This document shows positions 51,792-61,985 of a stretch of 64,000 nucleotides of DNA, piece by piece. Source of the DNA: Ustulina deusta (taxonomy: Eukaryota > Ascomycota > Sordariomycetes > Xylariales > Xylariaceae); NCBI GenBank assembly GCA_023159155.1, contig JAJNNX010000006.1, forward strand, positions 1,536,001 through 1,600,000, given 5' to 3'. The position numbers and the translations under genes are program-made. Under the pieces are notes generated by a model. The model was given only the letters and a program-made list of their open reading frames with translations. It was not told where the DNA came from and ran no database searches. How positions within the stretch are numbered: position 1 is the stretch's first letter; the number at the start of each line of letters is the position of its first letter.

Positions 51792-53187
51792 ATGGCAAGT
51801 TTAAGGGCAGTCCGAGCACTGGGGCGTTTACGTCCCGTGGTAGCGTCTTCTCGCGCAGCCACAACCACACCCCCCTCGTTTTCCCCCGCCGTCATCCAAC
51901 ACGCCATCCACCACCGACGAACGTACGCCTCGACGAAACACCCGCGGGGCTTCGAAGCCCCTTCGGCCGCCGACCTCACCGAGCTGCGAGAGCGCGTGCA
52001 AGAGTTCGTCCGCCGTGAGATTGCCGAGGACGTCGCGTCGCACACGGACAAGAGCAATACCTTCCCGAACGAGATGTGGCCGAAGCTAGGCGAGGCCGGG
52101 TTCCTGGGCATGACGGCGGACGAGGAGGTCGGCGGGCTGGCCATGGGATACCAGGCGCATTGCATCGTCATGGAGGAGCTGTCGCGGGCCAGTGGCAGCA
52201 TAGCCCTGAGCTATGCCGCCCACTCCCAGCTGTGCGTCAACCAGCTGCAGCTCAACGGGTCGGCCGCACAGAAGCAGAAGTTCCTCCCTGGTCTGATCGC
52301 CGGCACCAAGATCGGCGCGCTCGCCATGTCCGAGTCCGGGTCCGGAAGCGACGTCGTTAGCATGCGCACAAGTGCCAAGAGGGTCGATGGGGGTTACGTG
52401 CTCAATGGCACCAAGATGTGGATTACCAATGGCCCTGACGCCGACGTCGTCATCGTTTACGCCAAGACCCGGCCTGATGCCGGGTCTAAGGGCATCACGG
52501 CCTTCATTGTCGACACGAAGACCGAGGGTTTCAGCTGCGCCCGCAAGCTCGACAAGATGGGCATGCGCGGCAGCAACACCGGCGAGCTCGTCTTTGAATC
52601 CGTCTTCGTGCCCGACGAGCACGTCCTCGGCGCCGTCAATGGTGGTGTCCGCGTGCTAATGGAAGGGTTGGATCTTGAGCGTCTCGTCCTCAGCGCGGGG
52701 CCTCTCGGCCTTATGCAGGCCTCACTGGACATCGCCTTGCCTTTCACTCATCAGCGAAAGCAGTTCGGCAGCCCTATTGCGCATAACCAGCTCGTGCAGG
52801 GCAAGCTCGCCGACATGTACACCAAGCTGCAGGCCGCACGGGCGTATACCTACGCTACGGCCAAGACCGTTGATGAGGAGGGCACCATCCGGACACAGGA
52901 CTGCGCAGGCGCAATCCTATACGCCGCCGAGCGGGCGACCGAGTGCGCCCTCGACTGCATTCAGCTCCTTGGTGGTATGGGCTACGTGGAAGAGATGCCC
53001 GCTTCTAGGATATTGAGAGAGTGAGTGCTCTCCTTCCATTACTACACTATAATTTTCTGGAACACGGCGGATGACTGATACTCCGAATAGTGCCAAATTA
53101 TACGAGATAGGTGCGGGAACTTCAGAAATCCGTCGCATGGTTATCGGAAGGGCGTTTAACAAAGAGTACGCACACTTGGGGGCATAG
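51792..53187 (+). CDS. ivdA: Isovaleryl-CoA dehydrogenase, mitochondrial, 441 aa
   Basis: This flavoenzyme oxidises isovaleryl-CoA to 3-methylcrotonyl-CoA in leucine catabolism, passing electrons to ETF. Two exons, 51792-53020 and 53091-53187, have a 70-bp intron (GTGAGT donor, AATAG acceptor). The second exon completes [20 protein letters not shown] and the C-terminus; the total is 442 codons. The N-terminus (about 45 residues, Arg/Ala/Thr-rich) fits a mitochondrial presequence. The acyl-CoA dehydrogenase signature [16 protein letters not shown] is present. Glu296 in [18 protein letters not shown] matches the position of the catalytic glutamate specific to isovaleryl-CoA dehydrogenases, which separates it from short- and medium-chain relatives. 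The coding region is GC-rich compared with its surroundings, and long antisense frames over it are shadows. Confidence 0.96.
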
Positions 53188-55960
53188 ATTGAAGGATGTC
53201 TCAGGCATCTACAAGCGATGATACTGCATTCAGCCGGCGTTTGGGTTTAGTTCCCATACATGCATCAATTTGACGTGTGAAAGTACTCTTTTCGTTTCTT
53301 TCACCCTACAGCTGATATCCATCTGCGTGATATTTATCAAGTGTCATGCTATTAGAACCTAGTCGAGGCAATCATACTGCCTGCCTGTCAGGAGGTAGTA
53401 GGCCGAGGAATAAGATACACTAGGTACTTAGATGAATTGGAACCGTGGGCTGAGGGATTGCCCCACATCAGCTCTCCGGGCATGGCAGATTCAACGGTCC
53501 CGAGTTTTCGGGCGTGCTCTCTCAGAGACTCAGCCCCTTCGTAAAACATGGTGATGGCGAGCAGCGTGCTGCCGATCCATAAGACCACGATCGTACGATT
53601 TCCTCTGACAGTTCAATTACGCCCGAGAGTAAGTGCCTGATAACTGGACGGTGCAAATATTGCTATCGATCGGGGGTGCGGTGCGGGCTAGGATAGGTAG
53701 ATGGTAACGCCTGATAAGCCATTAGGGAACGACACCCATAAGCCGCATGGGCGTATTGCAGATCCTGCTCTGTAATCTCAACAGGAGGCGGGCCGCAAGT
53801 ATGCCGTCATCAAATGGCCTCTCCCGGCGCCCTTGTAGCACGAACTACAAGCCGAGTCCTAAGTCAAGCGTACTGCCAACTGCATGGCGCGGGTTGACCG
53901 GTGAGGCTGTAGAAGATATCTCTAGCCAGTTCTAAGGCCGATTTGGGTTGCTTGTTTGTCATTAGCACACGAGCCGTAGCCATTGCAGCTCCAACCGATG
54001 TAGGACGTACTTGTTTGTTCCGGAACCAACGCCCGTAAACGGTCTCATTGGCCAAAATGTCTTCAGGGGCAAAAGTGCCTACACGACAAATAGATTAACA
54101 TGAGAAGGAAAGAAAGAGCAACCAAAGTCATCTAGGTTCCAGGAAACCCGTCTTGTACATGCCTCATTTTCTAACACTGGTGCCGGAGTCCTCAAAATTG
54201 TCATCTAATAGGGAGTTCGACTCGTAGACAAGGAAGGACTTGAATAACCATGGAATAAGTTAGAAAATCGACAGTCCGGCACGTGTAAAAAATTGCTTGT
54301 TCATCAACCATGTAGTGACATTATGCCGGGAATCGGTATGAGGCTGGCAGTACCGGTTAGTCGGTGCGAGGACAAGACGCCAAGCCACCGGCCTAAGATG
54401 AGAAGACGGTATCCCTTTCCATAGAAATACTCATGGATCATAGAGGAACTACACCCACCCGACCAAGTTTGACTTGGGCGGCGGGGCATAGGTTTCTCTG
54501 TGTATTGTTAGGAGTACTGAATGCACCTGTATAGTGAACTTTGAGTTGCCGGGGGATTAGCAAACAAAGGACCCGAGGTCACCGTCGCATCCGCTCATGT
54601 TCTTCAGAGACAATTCCCTGAAGGATACGTAGAGTAGGTTTCCTAGCAAGGTCTTCCCTACGATGGTAGTGTCAAGACAGCATACATTGTTTCAAAAACC
54701 AGCTACACAAATCTTTTGCGTCGCTTTCGGCCTATCCGTGAACTATCCGTACGTAAGATATATTCAATCAAATATGAGGTGGAGCCCCGTGCGCGGAGGC
54801 ATCGGACGAGTCCGGCATTGTTCTGCTGGCCTCCATCAAGCGGGCTCCCATGTCATATACTTGATGTTTTAAAGAAAAATCGACGGACAGCACCCACGAT
54901 ATCGGTTGTGCATTGACTCACCTGATACCACGCAGAAGTATTTAGAATCAGGTCCCACGATGCGCGGAAAGAGTGTCTACAATAGAATCGGCTGGCGACA
55001 GAGACGCTTCCCGACAATGTGGGATACACTGCTTAAGCGAGTTGAGTACCATTCGCCTGAGATGCATTTTGTACGCTGGCTTGATACTGTCTGGAGGGGT
55101 CCCGAACAAACACTCATCTGCTAGTAGCCACAACACACGGGCAAAGGAGAAATACCGTTGCCGGGGCTATCGATCACGCGCCATATCCAAAGTTTCCACA
55201 ATTGGGCGTCGAGGCATGTGACCCTCCGGCATCCAGTCAAGATGTTTTTAGGCTCGAGACTATATGGTCCTCGGGGACAATTTGCGAATGCCCAAGGAGA
55301 CGGTTAGAGGCTTAGGGCTTGCCTTTCCTCGAGTAGTACGGACCACCTGATAGACCGCGTGACATGGATTCGAGGACAGTATGAAGCGGCTGCCTCCTCA
55401 TTTTCATAGGCCGCTTGGGCGACATCGGTGGACCAACTATACTGTCAGCTCGGCAGTGAAATGCGTGATGCGTGATGCGTGATGTCGTTGCTAGATCAGA
55501 AATTATTTTAGTATTATCCACCAATGGCCCCGTCGCAGTTACTACACAACTACCCGTACCCTTGGGTTATAGAAATGAAGCAGCCGAAAGATTATAGAAT
55601 TGCATGTTTAACAGTGACCGGTAAGCAGGGTTTGTGCAAGGGGTATCCCTGCTCACTTGAGCCGCTCAACCAAACCCCTGCCAGTGAAGAGCGATAAAAA
55701 TCCAAACGAGTACCCAGGTCAATTAAGACAGCGGAGTGAAGATGACGATAGTGTCCAGTCCCTGATTATGATTCGGTATTCCGTGGGTCTAGCTTACGGC
55801 CCTTATTCACCGGCGCAAATATTTGACTGTAACCTGACCGGTGAGCCATTTCCCCAAAGTCGGTCAGAAATATCAGTCGACCACGACATGAATAAAAGCG
55901 TGGGCTTTCCCTCGGGTCTGGGGTGGTCATGTGCCCTCCGAGTTTCTTAACAGCACAAAT
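53188..55960. other. Gene-free stretch
   Basis: Only short frames, none recognisable. An ATGCGTG unit repeats three times at 55461-55481. The plus frame at about 55657-55950, directly upstream of the Nudix gene, lacks an ATG start and is probably upstream or untranslated sequence. Confidence 0.4.
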
Positions 55961-56866
55961 ATGGCCCGCAAATTAACAGAAAGAAACCCTATGGCAGTTG
56001 CAAAGATAAGAGTGCGCCCCAAGACCGCCGAAAAGGGTAAAGAACTGAGAAGAACAGGCATCTGGGTTAGGAACAATGCCGTCAACTGGAAGGATGAAAA
56101 GGTATGGGAGAAGATCAGAGACCAAGGGTGCTACCACAAATCAGACGATATAATCGTCAGTTGCGGCACAGTCACGATCAACAAAGCAGAAGATCCCAGC
56201 CCGAAAGTGCTCGTCGTTTACAACAACAGGATCGGCATATACCAGCTACCGAAAGGTCGCAAAGATATCGGCGAAGGATACCTCGATGCGGCGATTCGCG
56301 AGACGACCGAAGAAACGGGGATTGCTGTTCGTCCTCTACGACTTCGATTCCCATCTAGATCGACGCCCCCCAGGCTAGCTACCGCCACAGGGGCGAAAAC
56401 ATGTGGCTCTGAAGACCCGAGTACCGGGGTCACAAGCAGCCTTAGCAATGAGATGATTGGAGTTAGTGAGTGGTAAGTGAGGTAGACTCTCGCTATTGGC
56501 ACGCTAGGAGCAGCTGGCTGTTTCTAGCGGTCTTGCCGCCAGCAACACTCATCTTAGTTTCGCGGCACTGACACACTTCCAGTATGTCAGACCCATATGC
56601 ATTTCCGGCAATTTCAAAGTCTTTGGGTAGCTGATATATTTATGGCAGACCCGGACCCTGCAACTGGAGCGTGGCGAAATATCCATTGGTATGCGGCCAA
56701 GCCATGTGACGGCGTTGAGCGGGATGAGGCCCGCATGCCTATACCAGATGATCGCGACAAGTTTTCAACATTCTGGTTTAGCGAAGTAGACGCTCTCTCC
56801 TTGCTCAAACTAGACGACGAGAAATTCAGTAAGTCGGTCGTCCCGCAATACGGTCTTTGGCCGTAG
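55961..56866 (+). CDS. Nudix hydrolase, diphosphoinositol-polyphosphate phosphohydrolase-like, 262 aa
   Basis: Nudix enzymes cleave nucleoside-diphosphate-X compounds or, in this subgroup, diphosphoinositol polyphosphates and related substrates. Two exons, 55961-56465 and 56583-56866, are joined through a GTGAGT donor and a CCAG acceptor, giving exactly 263 codons. The fold starts near SCGTVTINK. The Nudix box is residues 99-121 (G99, E105, R113, E114, E117, E118, G120), matching GX5EX7REUXEEXGU except that Thr115 replaces the usual hydrophobic residue. The KGRKDIGE start of the box is typical of fungal diphosphoinositol-phosphohydrolase-like proteins. Donor choice is uncertain: a nearby GTAAGT gives the wrong phase. 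Later ATGs (for example 55991) could also start the protein. The substrate cannot be told from the sequence. Confidence 0.82.
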
Positions 56867-58270
56867 CTCGCGAATCAAAAATCACGTCGGATGAAGTGTT
56901 GGTGTACTATATATAACACGATATCGGGAGATGGCGCCACTTGAAAGCTCACAGTTCTAGCCCACAATGCAGTTCTGCCTGCTAACTTCACGATCAATGT
57001 AGTGGTCCGCGTAGCTTTCCAACACGCGCGCAACATGTCGGCGGATGATTGGTCGAGCAACAAGGAACTTGAGGGGGCGTAGGAGCTCCCGTGGTGCGAG
57101 GAGGCTGGGGCCATGGATCACACTGCTCAGGAAGGGGCATATCGGCATCGGAGGGAGATATTAAAAGCAATCTCGGTAGCAGCGTGCGGGCAGACCGGCC
57201 CGAAGGCAGAGGGTAGAGTCCAGACGAAGAACTCTGCTTTCGATTTCATTGGTATGAGCTGAAGGCGTGTGGGTTTTGGATGTAACGTCGGTGTCGAGGT
57301 GCCTCGTTCAAGGCACGCCCATCTCATCAAGGCTGTCGTCACCCGCATAAGCACCTGAGGGGGCCAACTGCTAGTGGTGAGATGAGATGGGGGCGTGCTT
57401 TTCAAGATAAGCGACATGCCGAGGCAAATTAATGATGACCACATTCCCTTATGATTGGATGGATGGATGACAACGGGATAGCGCTGGCGCACAGGGTAAG
57501 ACATGCATCCAGCGACATAATGTTGGTCATGGAAAGTTGTGGATAGCGTCCATGTGAATAACAATGTTGGACAGCGTCTAATGTTGATCGTAACGTGGTC
57601 AGGAACGTGGGGGAGACGAGATGACCTGTCAGACTACACTGCAGTGCAAGTTGAGTTTCTAGTTGAGTTTCAAGTTGAGCTTCGACAAAGGTTGGGACGT
57701 AGGTAGTCTAAGTTGATTAGGCGAGGAATAAGTAAGAGCCACACATAAAGCCACATGAGCGAAAGCCACAAGCGATTGTAAGTTCGGCGGAGGGGCGGGA
57801 GTTGTGATGTCATGCCTCCAGTTCTAAGCTTCCCCTCAATGATGAAATAGAAGCGGGATAAAACAGTAAGAGAATCTACGTATAGTGCTACCTACTAAGT
57901 TAGTACTTAGGCATTCGTCACTGTGACCTTATGGGCATGCCTAAGTATCGACACAAGGCTAGATAAAAACAAAGAAGAAAATAATAATAATAACAATAAT
58001 AAATAACGTTACCTTATGCCAAATCCACCCTTCTCCATATCTGCCTCCCTATCCAAGCGCCTCCTGAAATCGCGAACTGCCGCTGTTCCTGCCGCAGCAT
58101 CTGATATCAAAGCCACTCAATACCTATATAGACCACCAAAGCTTCCCCCCCCCACTTGCCCATGTAACACCACAACCTATCCTCTTCCATCGCCGAGCTG
58201 CAGGAGTGCTAGTACGCAAACACACAGCAATTTTCATAGACAATTGGCGGCCAGAAGGAACACGGCGAAA
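56867..58270. other. Intergenic stretch and possible 5' extension of the next gene
   Basis: It holds a 12-bp tandem repeat (57649-57684) and an AATAATAATAAT run near 57979-58003. From 58016 an in-frame ATG opens a Ser/Arg/Ala-rich extension that joins the downstream hydrolase; it could be a targeting peptide from an alternative start or simply leader sequence. The minus frame 57127-57564 is not recognisable. Confidence 0.4.
57649..57684 (+). repeat. 12-bp tandem repeat, three copies
   Basis: AGTTGAGTTTCT, AGTTGAGTTTCA and AGTTGAGCTTCG follow one another without gaps. Confidence 0.9.
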
Positions 58271-59264
58271 ATGTCGACTATGCCGGCTCAACACGGCCAC
58301 AGCGAGGCCTGCTGTAACATCCCACCCATTGTCTCGGCGGACTACGACCCGAAGGGCGGGTATGAGGCACTAGGCGGATACAAGACTTGTAAGTATTGTC
58401 AGGAAGTATACCCAGAGTATCAACTCGATTCGATCCAACCGAGACACTAATTAACTCCGCTCCACGTTCTCAGACGTCACCGGCCCCTCGGACGCGACCA
58501 AGGGCATCGTCACCATCTACGACATCTTCGGATACTACCCACAGACGCTGCAAGGCACCGACATCCTGGCGTCGTCCGGCGCAACAAAGTACAGGGTCTT
58601 CATCCCCGACTGGTTCAAGGGCGACCCGGCCGACCTGGCCTGGTTCCCGCCGGACACGGAAGAGAAGCAGAAGAACCTCGGCGGTTTCTTCCAGAAGAAC
58701 CCACCCCCTGGCGTCGCATCGCAACTCCCAGGGTACGTCAAGGCCTTGTCGGAGACGTATCCCCAGATCAAGGAATGGGCCATTATAGGCGTGAGTATCA
58801 TCCCCAGCCCTTCCTCCCCATACACATTAAACCCCCCCCCCCCCCCTCCCCCCAAAAAAATATCACAACCCACCAAGGCCACAAATCCCTTACTCGTAGC
58901 CCCATTACACCTGCTGATCTCTCTCATCTTGTAGTACTGCTGGGGCGGCAAGGTCGTCTCCCTCGCGACCGCCTCCCCCGAAAACCCCTTCAAGGCTGGC
59001 GTCGAAGTGCACCCGGCAATGGTCGACCCCAAAGACGCAGAGGGAATCAAGGTGCCCCTGGCGCTCCTCGCCTCGAAGGACGAGAACCCCGAGGATGTAA
59101 AGAAGTTCGAGGCCAACTTGACTGGCCCTAAATATGTCGAGACGTTCCCCGACCAGATCCACGGCTGGATGGCCGCCCGCTCAAACCTCGAGGACGATCG
59201 GGTGAGGAGCGAGTACAAACGCGGGTATCAAGCCGTTCTCGACTTCCTCTCCGAGCACCTTTGA
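58271..59264 (+). CDS. Dienelactone hydrolase family protein, 254 aa
   Basis: An alpha/beta hydrolase of the family that opens dienelactones and related esters; fungal members often have unknown natural substrates. Exons are 58271-58388, 58474-58790 and 58935-59264, with introns of 85 bp (GTAAGT donor) and 144 bp (GTGAGT donor, TTGTAG acceptor); the total is 255 codons. The nucleophile elbow GYCWGG spans the second junction and puts the catalytic cysteine at 147. Asp194 (ASKDEN) and His221 (DQIHGWMAAR) complete the triad. The N-terminal block QHGHSEACCNIPP is typical of fungal homologues, so I start at 58271 (context AAAATG). An in-frame ATG at 58016 would add 85 residues with a Ser/Arg-rich beginning and could mark a mitochondrial form. 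Near neighbours do not suggest a shared pathway. Confidence 0.9.
58832..58853 (+). repeat. Poly-C run inside intron 2 of the hydrolase gene
   Basis: Fifteen C, one T, six C, then seven A. It lies within 58791-58934 and its length is prone to sequencing error. Confidence 0.85.
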
Positions 59265-59797
59265 TGAATCTACATAGCGCACAACAAGTGTTTACATCAA
59301 ATCTTGTAAGTCGAGACTATTGGTCATGGCTGTCCGAGTTGTAGCTAGGCGGCGGCTATCGTGCTCATTTTGGAATCCACGTAGTAAAACCACCAACCAT
59401 AATGACCCAAAAAAATTCACAATCATTTTCAATAACGACTTATGGCAGAACCCAAAGCCAATCCAGGGTAAATGGAAGTTATCATCACGTAGAATGTCTC
59501 GTTTATTTCGTCGTGACAGAACCATCCACACCAAGCACTTCGTGGTGACTGAACTAATGCAGTCGCTTCCAGATAGGGGCAACCGTTTTGTTACATGGGA
59601 ATGGGCCGTTGATCAATTTAAGCCTCATGGATAGCATAGGGAAATCTTTCACCCTTAGACCGGCTTTTGAACGCCAAGTATCATAGCTAAACTCCTCCAC
59701 TCGTGACCGTAGACATTGTTTTTAGATAGCCTTTTAAGGTCTTAGAAGGATATTGAAGCTCTGCAGTAGGGCATAAACCCTTCAACATCCATGCCAC
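59265..59797. other. Intergenic DNA between convergent genes
   Basis: Holds the 3' ends of the hydrolase and RG-rich protein genes. Overlapping frames on both strands (59320-59634 plus, 59292-59582 minus) show no family features. Confidence 0.5.
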
Positions 59798-61210
59798 TTA
59801 CTCAACGCCGGGGAGGCCTTTGCTTGGGCACTCCTCTGCCGGCTTCGCCGTCGCTCCCTCCCCGAGATTCTCGGCCGCCCGTCTATCCTTGTTGCCATCG
59901 TTCAACCTCATATCCGACAGCATCTCATTGACGCTCTTCGTCTCTCCGTTCTCCTTTTCAACGGGTCTCTCGGGCTCAGGCAACTTCTTGATCTGCGGAG
60001 GCGGCGGGGCGTCCTCCCCCTCCAAGAGCTCGAAGCGGACGACGGCCCATTCCTGAGCAAGAGAGGCGTTCCAGGCGGGGGCATCGCGGGCCCTAGACTT
60101 CAGCGGGTTGCCGAAGCGATCCTTGCGCTCCCATTTCTGCTGCAGCATGCGCACGAGCTCGGCGGAATGCGGGGCCAAGACGTTCACCCGCGAGATCTTG
60201 AACCAGCCCTTGAACGCGAACAGTTGGTAGGAGCCTTCCGTGCGGGGGCCCGGGATCCGTCGCTCTTCGAAAACAGCAATGGGGAGCGGGTTCGCGGGCA
60301 CGTAGTCGATTGGCGTGATGGCAGGGAACGTCGGCTCGAGCTCCGAGCGGAAGGGCTCGTCGTAGAATTCGGCTGCTGGAATGAGCCGGATATCGGTATA
60401 TTTCATACGGCTACTCGCCGCGGTAGATTGGTTGGGCGCCGGAGTGATTTGCGCCTCTTCTTTGCGGATGTCCGTGTACTTCAGATGACTCGTCGTCTTG
60501 GTAGATGGAGGAGTAGAGATAGGGGTAGCCTGGCCCTCGTGATCGGCAGTTCCTTCGACTTTCACGGTCGCGTGTTGATCTTCTCGCTTCTCATTATTTG
60601 TGTTTCCTCCCGAACTAGACTCGTCTGCTTCGTCATCGCCGGGCCGGTTAGAAGAGCTTGAGTCCAGAACTCCCGTGGTCGAGTCTTGGGTAGGGATGGT
60701 ATCCTCGCTCTCGATTGCTCCGCCTTCGACGGACTCCACAGCTTCTCCGGCGCCCTTTTGTACATTCATCTCGGTCTCCCATTCTCTATTCTCGGCTTTC
60801 TTCGCCGCATATTCTGGAAGCAGCGTCAAATGAGACTTGGCAAAGACGATGCGCTCAATGGCCCAACGCGGGTTGGCGCCGAAGAACAGCAACATATGAG
60901 AGAGCTCCCCAGGGTGGTCCTTGGAATCATGGAAAGTTGAGCTTCTAGCGTCATGCTCACTGCCCCAGAAATAGTTGTGGATATCACCTTGGTGGTAGAG
61001 GTCGGACTGATCGACCTGGGGTTTCTGTTTCTTGAAGTCTTTCTGGTATCCTCCCCTGCCTCGGCGACCATACCCTCGATTTCCTTGGCCACCATCTGCG
61101 GCTCGGTTGTTGTGGCGAGTGCTCTGATGCGACTCGTTAGGAGCGTCTTCGGCTGGAGGCGCATCGCCAGCCGTGCGACGTCGAAAAGGTGGGACATAGC
61201 TTCCACCCAT
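59798..61210 (-). CDS. RG-rich protein with duplicated KYTDIR motif, 470 aa, unknown function
   Basis: A single open exon of 471 codons. The N-terminus (MGGSYVPPFRRR) leads into an Arg/Gly-rich patch at residues 43-55, of the sort that binds RNA. Residues 75-135 look folded, with QGDIHNYFWGSEHDARSSTF and ANPRWAIERIVFAKSHLTLL. Residues 140-240 are acidic, Ser/Thr-rich and probably disordered. A KYTDIR motif occurs twice (244-249 and 270-275) before a second folded part from about 276 to 400 (KGWFKISRVNVLAPHSAEL, then a Trp-containing QEWAVVRFELLEG segment). The C-terminal tail is charged. The arrangement looks like a conserved fungal protein with a bipartite domain split by an insert, possibly RNA-associated; no named family is recognised. 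It is convergent with the hydrolase gene. Confidence 0.8.
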   Translation of the reverse strand: MGGSYVPPFRRRTAGDAPPAEDAPNESHQSTRHNNRAADGGQGNRGYGRRGRGGYQKDFKKQKPQVDQSDLYHQGDIHNYFWGSEHDARSSTFHDSKDHPGELSHMLLFFGANPRWAIERIVFAKSHLTLLPEYAAKKAENREWETEMNVQKGAGEAVESVEGGAIESEDTIPTQDSTTGVLDSSSSNRPGDDEADESSSGGNTNNEKREDQHATVKVEGTADHEGQATPISTPPSTKTTSHLKYTDIRKEEAQITPAPNQSTAASSRMKYTDIRLIPAAEFYDEPFRSELEPTFPAITPIDYVPANPLPIAVFEERRIPGPRTEGSYQLFAFKGWFKISRVNVLAPHSAELVRMLQQKWERKDRFGNPLKSRARDAPAWNASLAQEWAVVRFELLEGEDAPPPPQIKKLPEPERPVEKENGETKSVNEMLSDMRLNDGNKDRRAAENLGEGATAKPAEECPSKGLPGVE

Positions 61211-61985
61211 GGTCGAATATCATGCGCAACGCCTTCTTTTGATTCGGCCCAAGTCAGAGATGAATCTGCACCGACACAAGACGAGAATGTGCAGATGAAG
61301 AAAAGTTGAGTTGGTTGGGTTGCTGCGACTTTTTTTGGGAGATATGTTCGTTTGCTCGTTCGCACCTACCTCCAGTTGGACATGGCTTAGGTGGGGTCTG
61401 CCATTGCTCTATTGCTGAAAGGCGCAAACGCGACGGAATGCTCCAATCTAAAACGATGCTGAGATAAGGATACAAATGATCTACCTCTGTAGATGTAGTG
61501 TAACCGAATACCTACCTATATGTAGGTACTTACTGAGTGGGCTCCGTTTTCATTTTCTTGTTTGTTGTTGAATGTCTACTATGGCGTTGACCTCGTCGAA
61601 AACTACATGATCTCCTATTCGGGACATGATGGATTCTGAATCGGGACATTTACCTTTTTTAGTTTCTTTCTTTATTTCTACAGTTTAGATTCCACTCCAG
61701 TTCAAACAGATTTTGTAGCCTGAAGCCAATGCTAGAGTGGCCTTGCGCATATATTGTTTTGCGATAAGAATACAAGGACATCCATGGATGTTAGACTACC
61801 TAAGAGTATACGTAGGTATTACATTAGATGGACTTGTATTGAGAACGATCAAAACTAAATCTAGCCGCGAGAGCCCAGATCATAAACATTCTTCCACTAG
61901 GCTTCTCATCCTATCGGGCTCTTTTGGCACCTAGGTACGGCGTCCGAGAGGGGTAACTGTTCAAAAACGATTTTTTGCTCACTAG
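61211..61985. other. Upstream region of the RG-rich protein gene
   Basis: Contains the likely promoter of the minus-strand gene and a CCTACCTATATGTAGGTA tract near 61511-61528. No other gene is seen. Confidence 0.5.

Noticed and set aside
51722..52201. 159-codon minus frame over the promoter and dehydrogenase start
   Set aside because: Antisense shadow of the plus-strand exon with Ser/Arg-rich content and no domain.
52086..52622. 178-codon minus frame over the dehydrogenase gene
   Set aside because: Exact antisense of a well-supported GC-rich exon, so a shadow.
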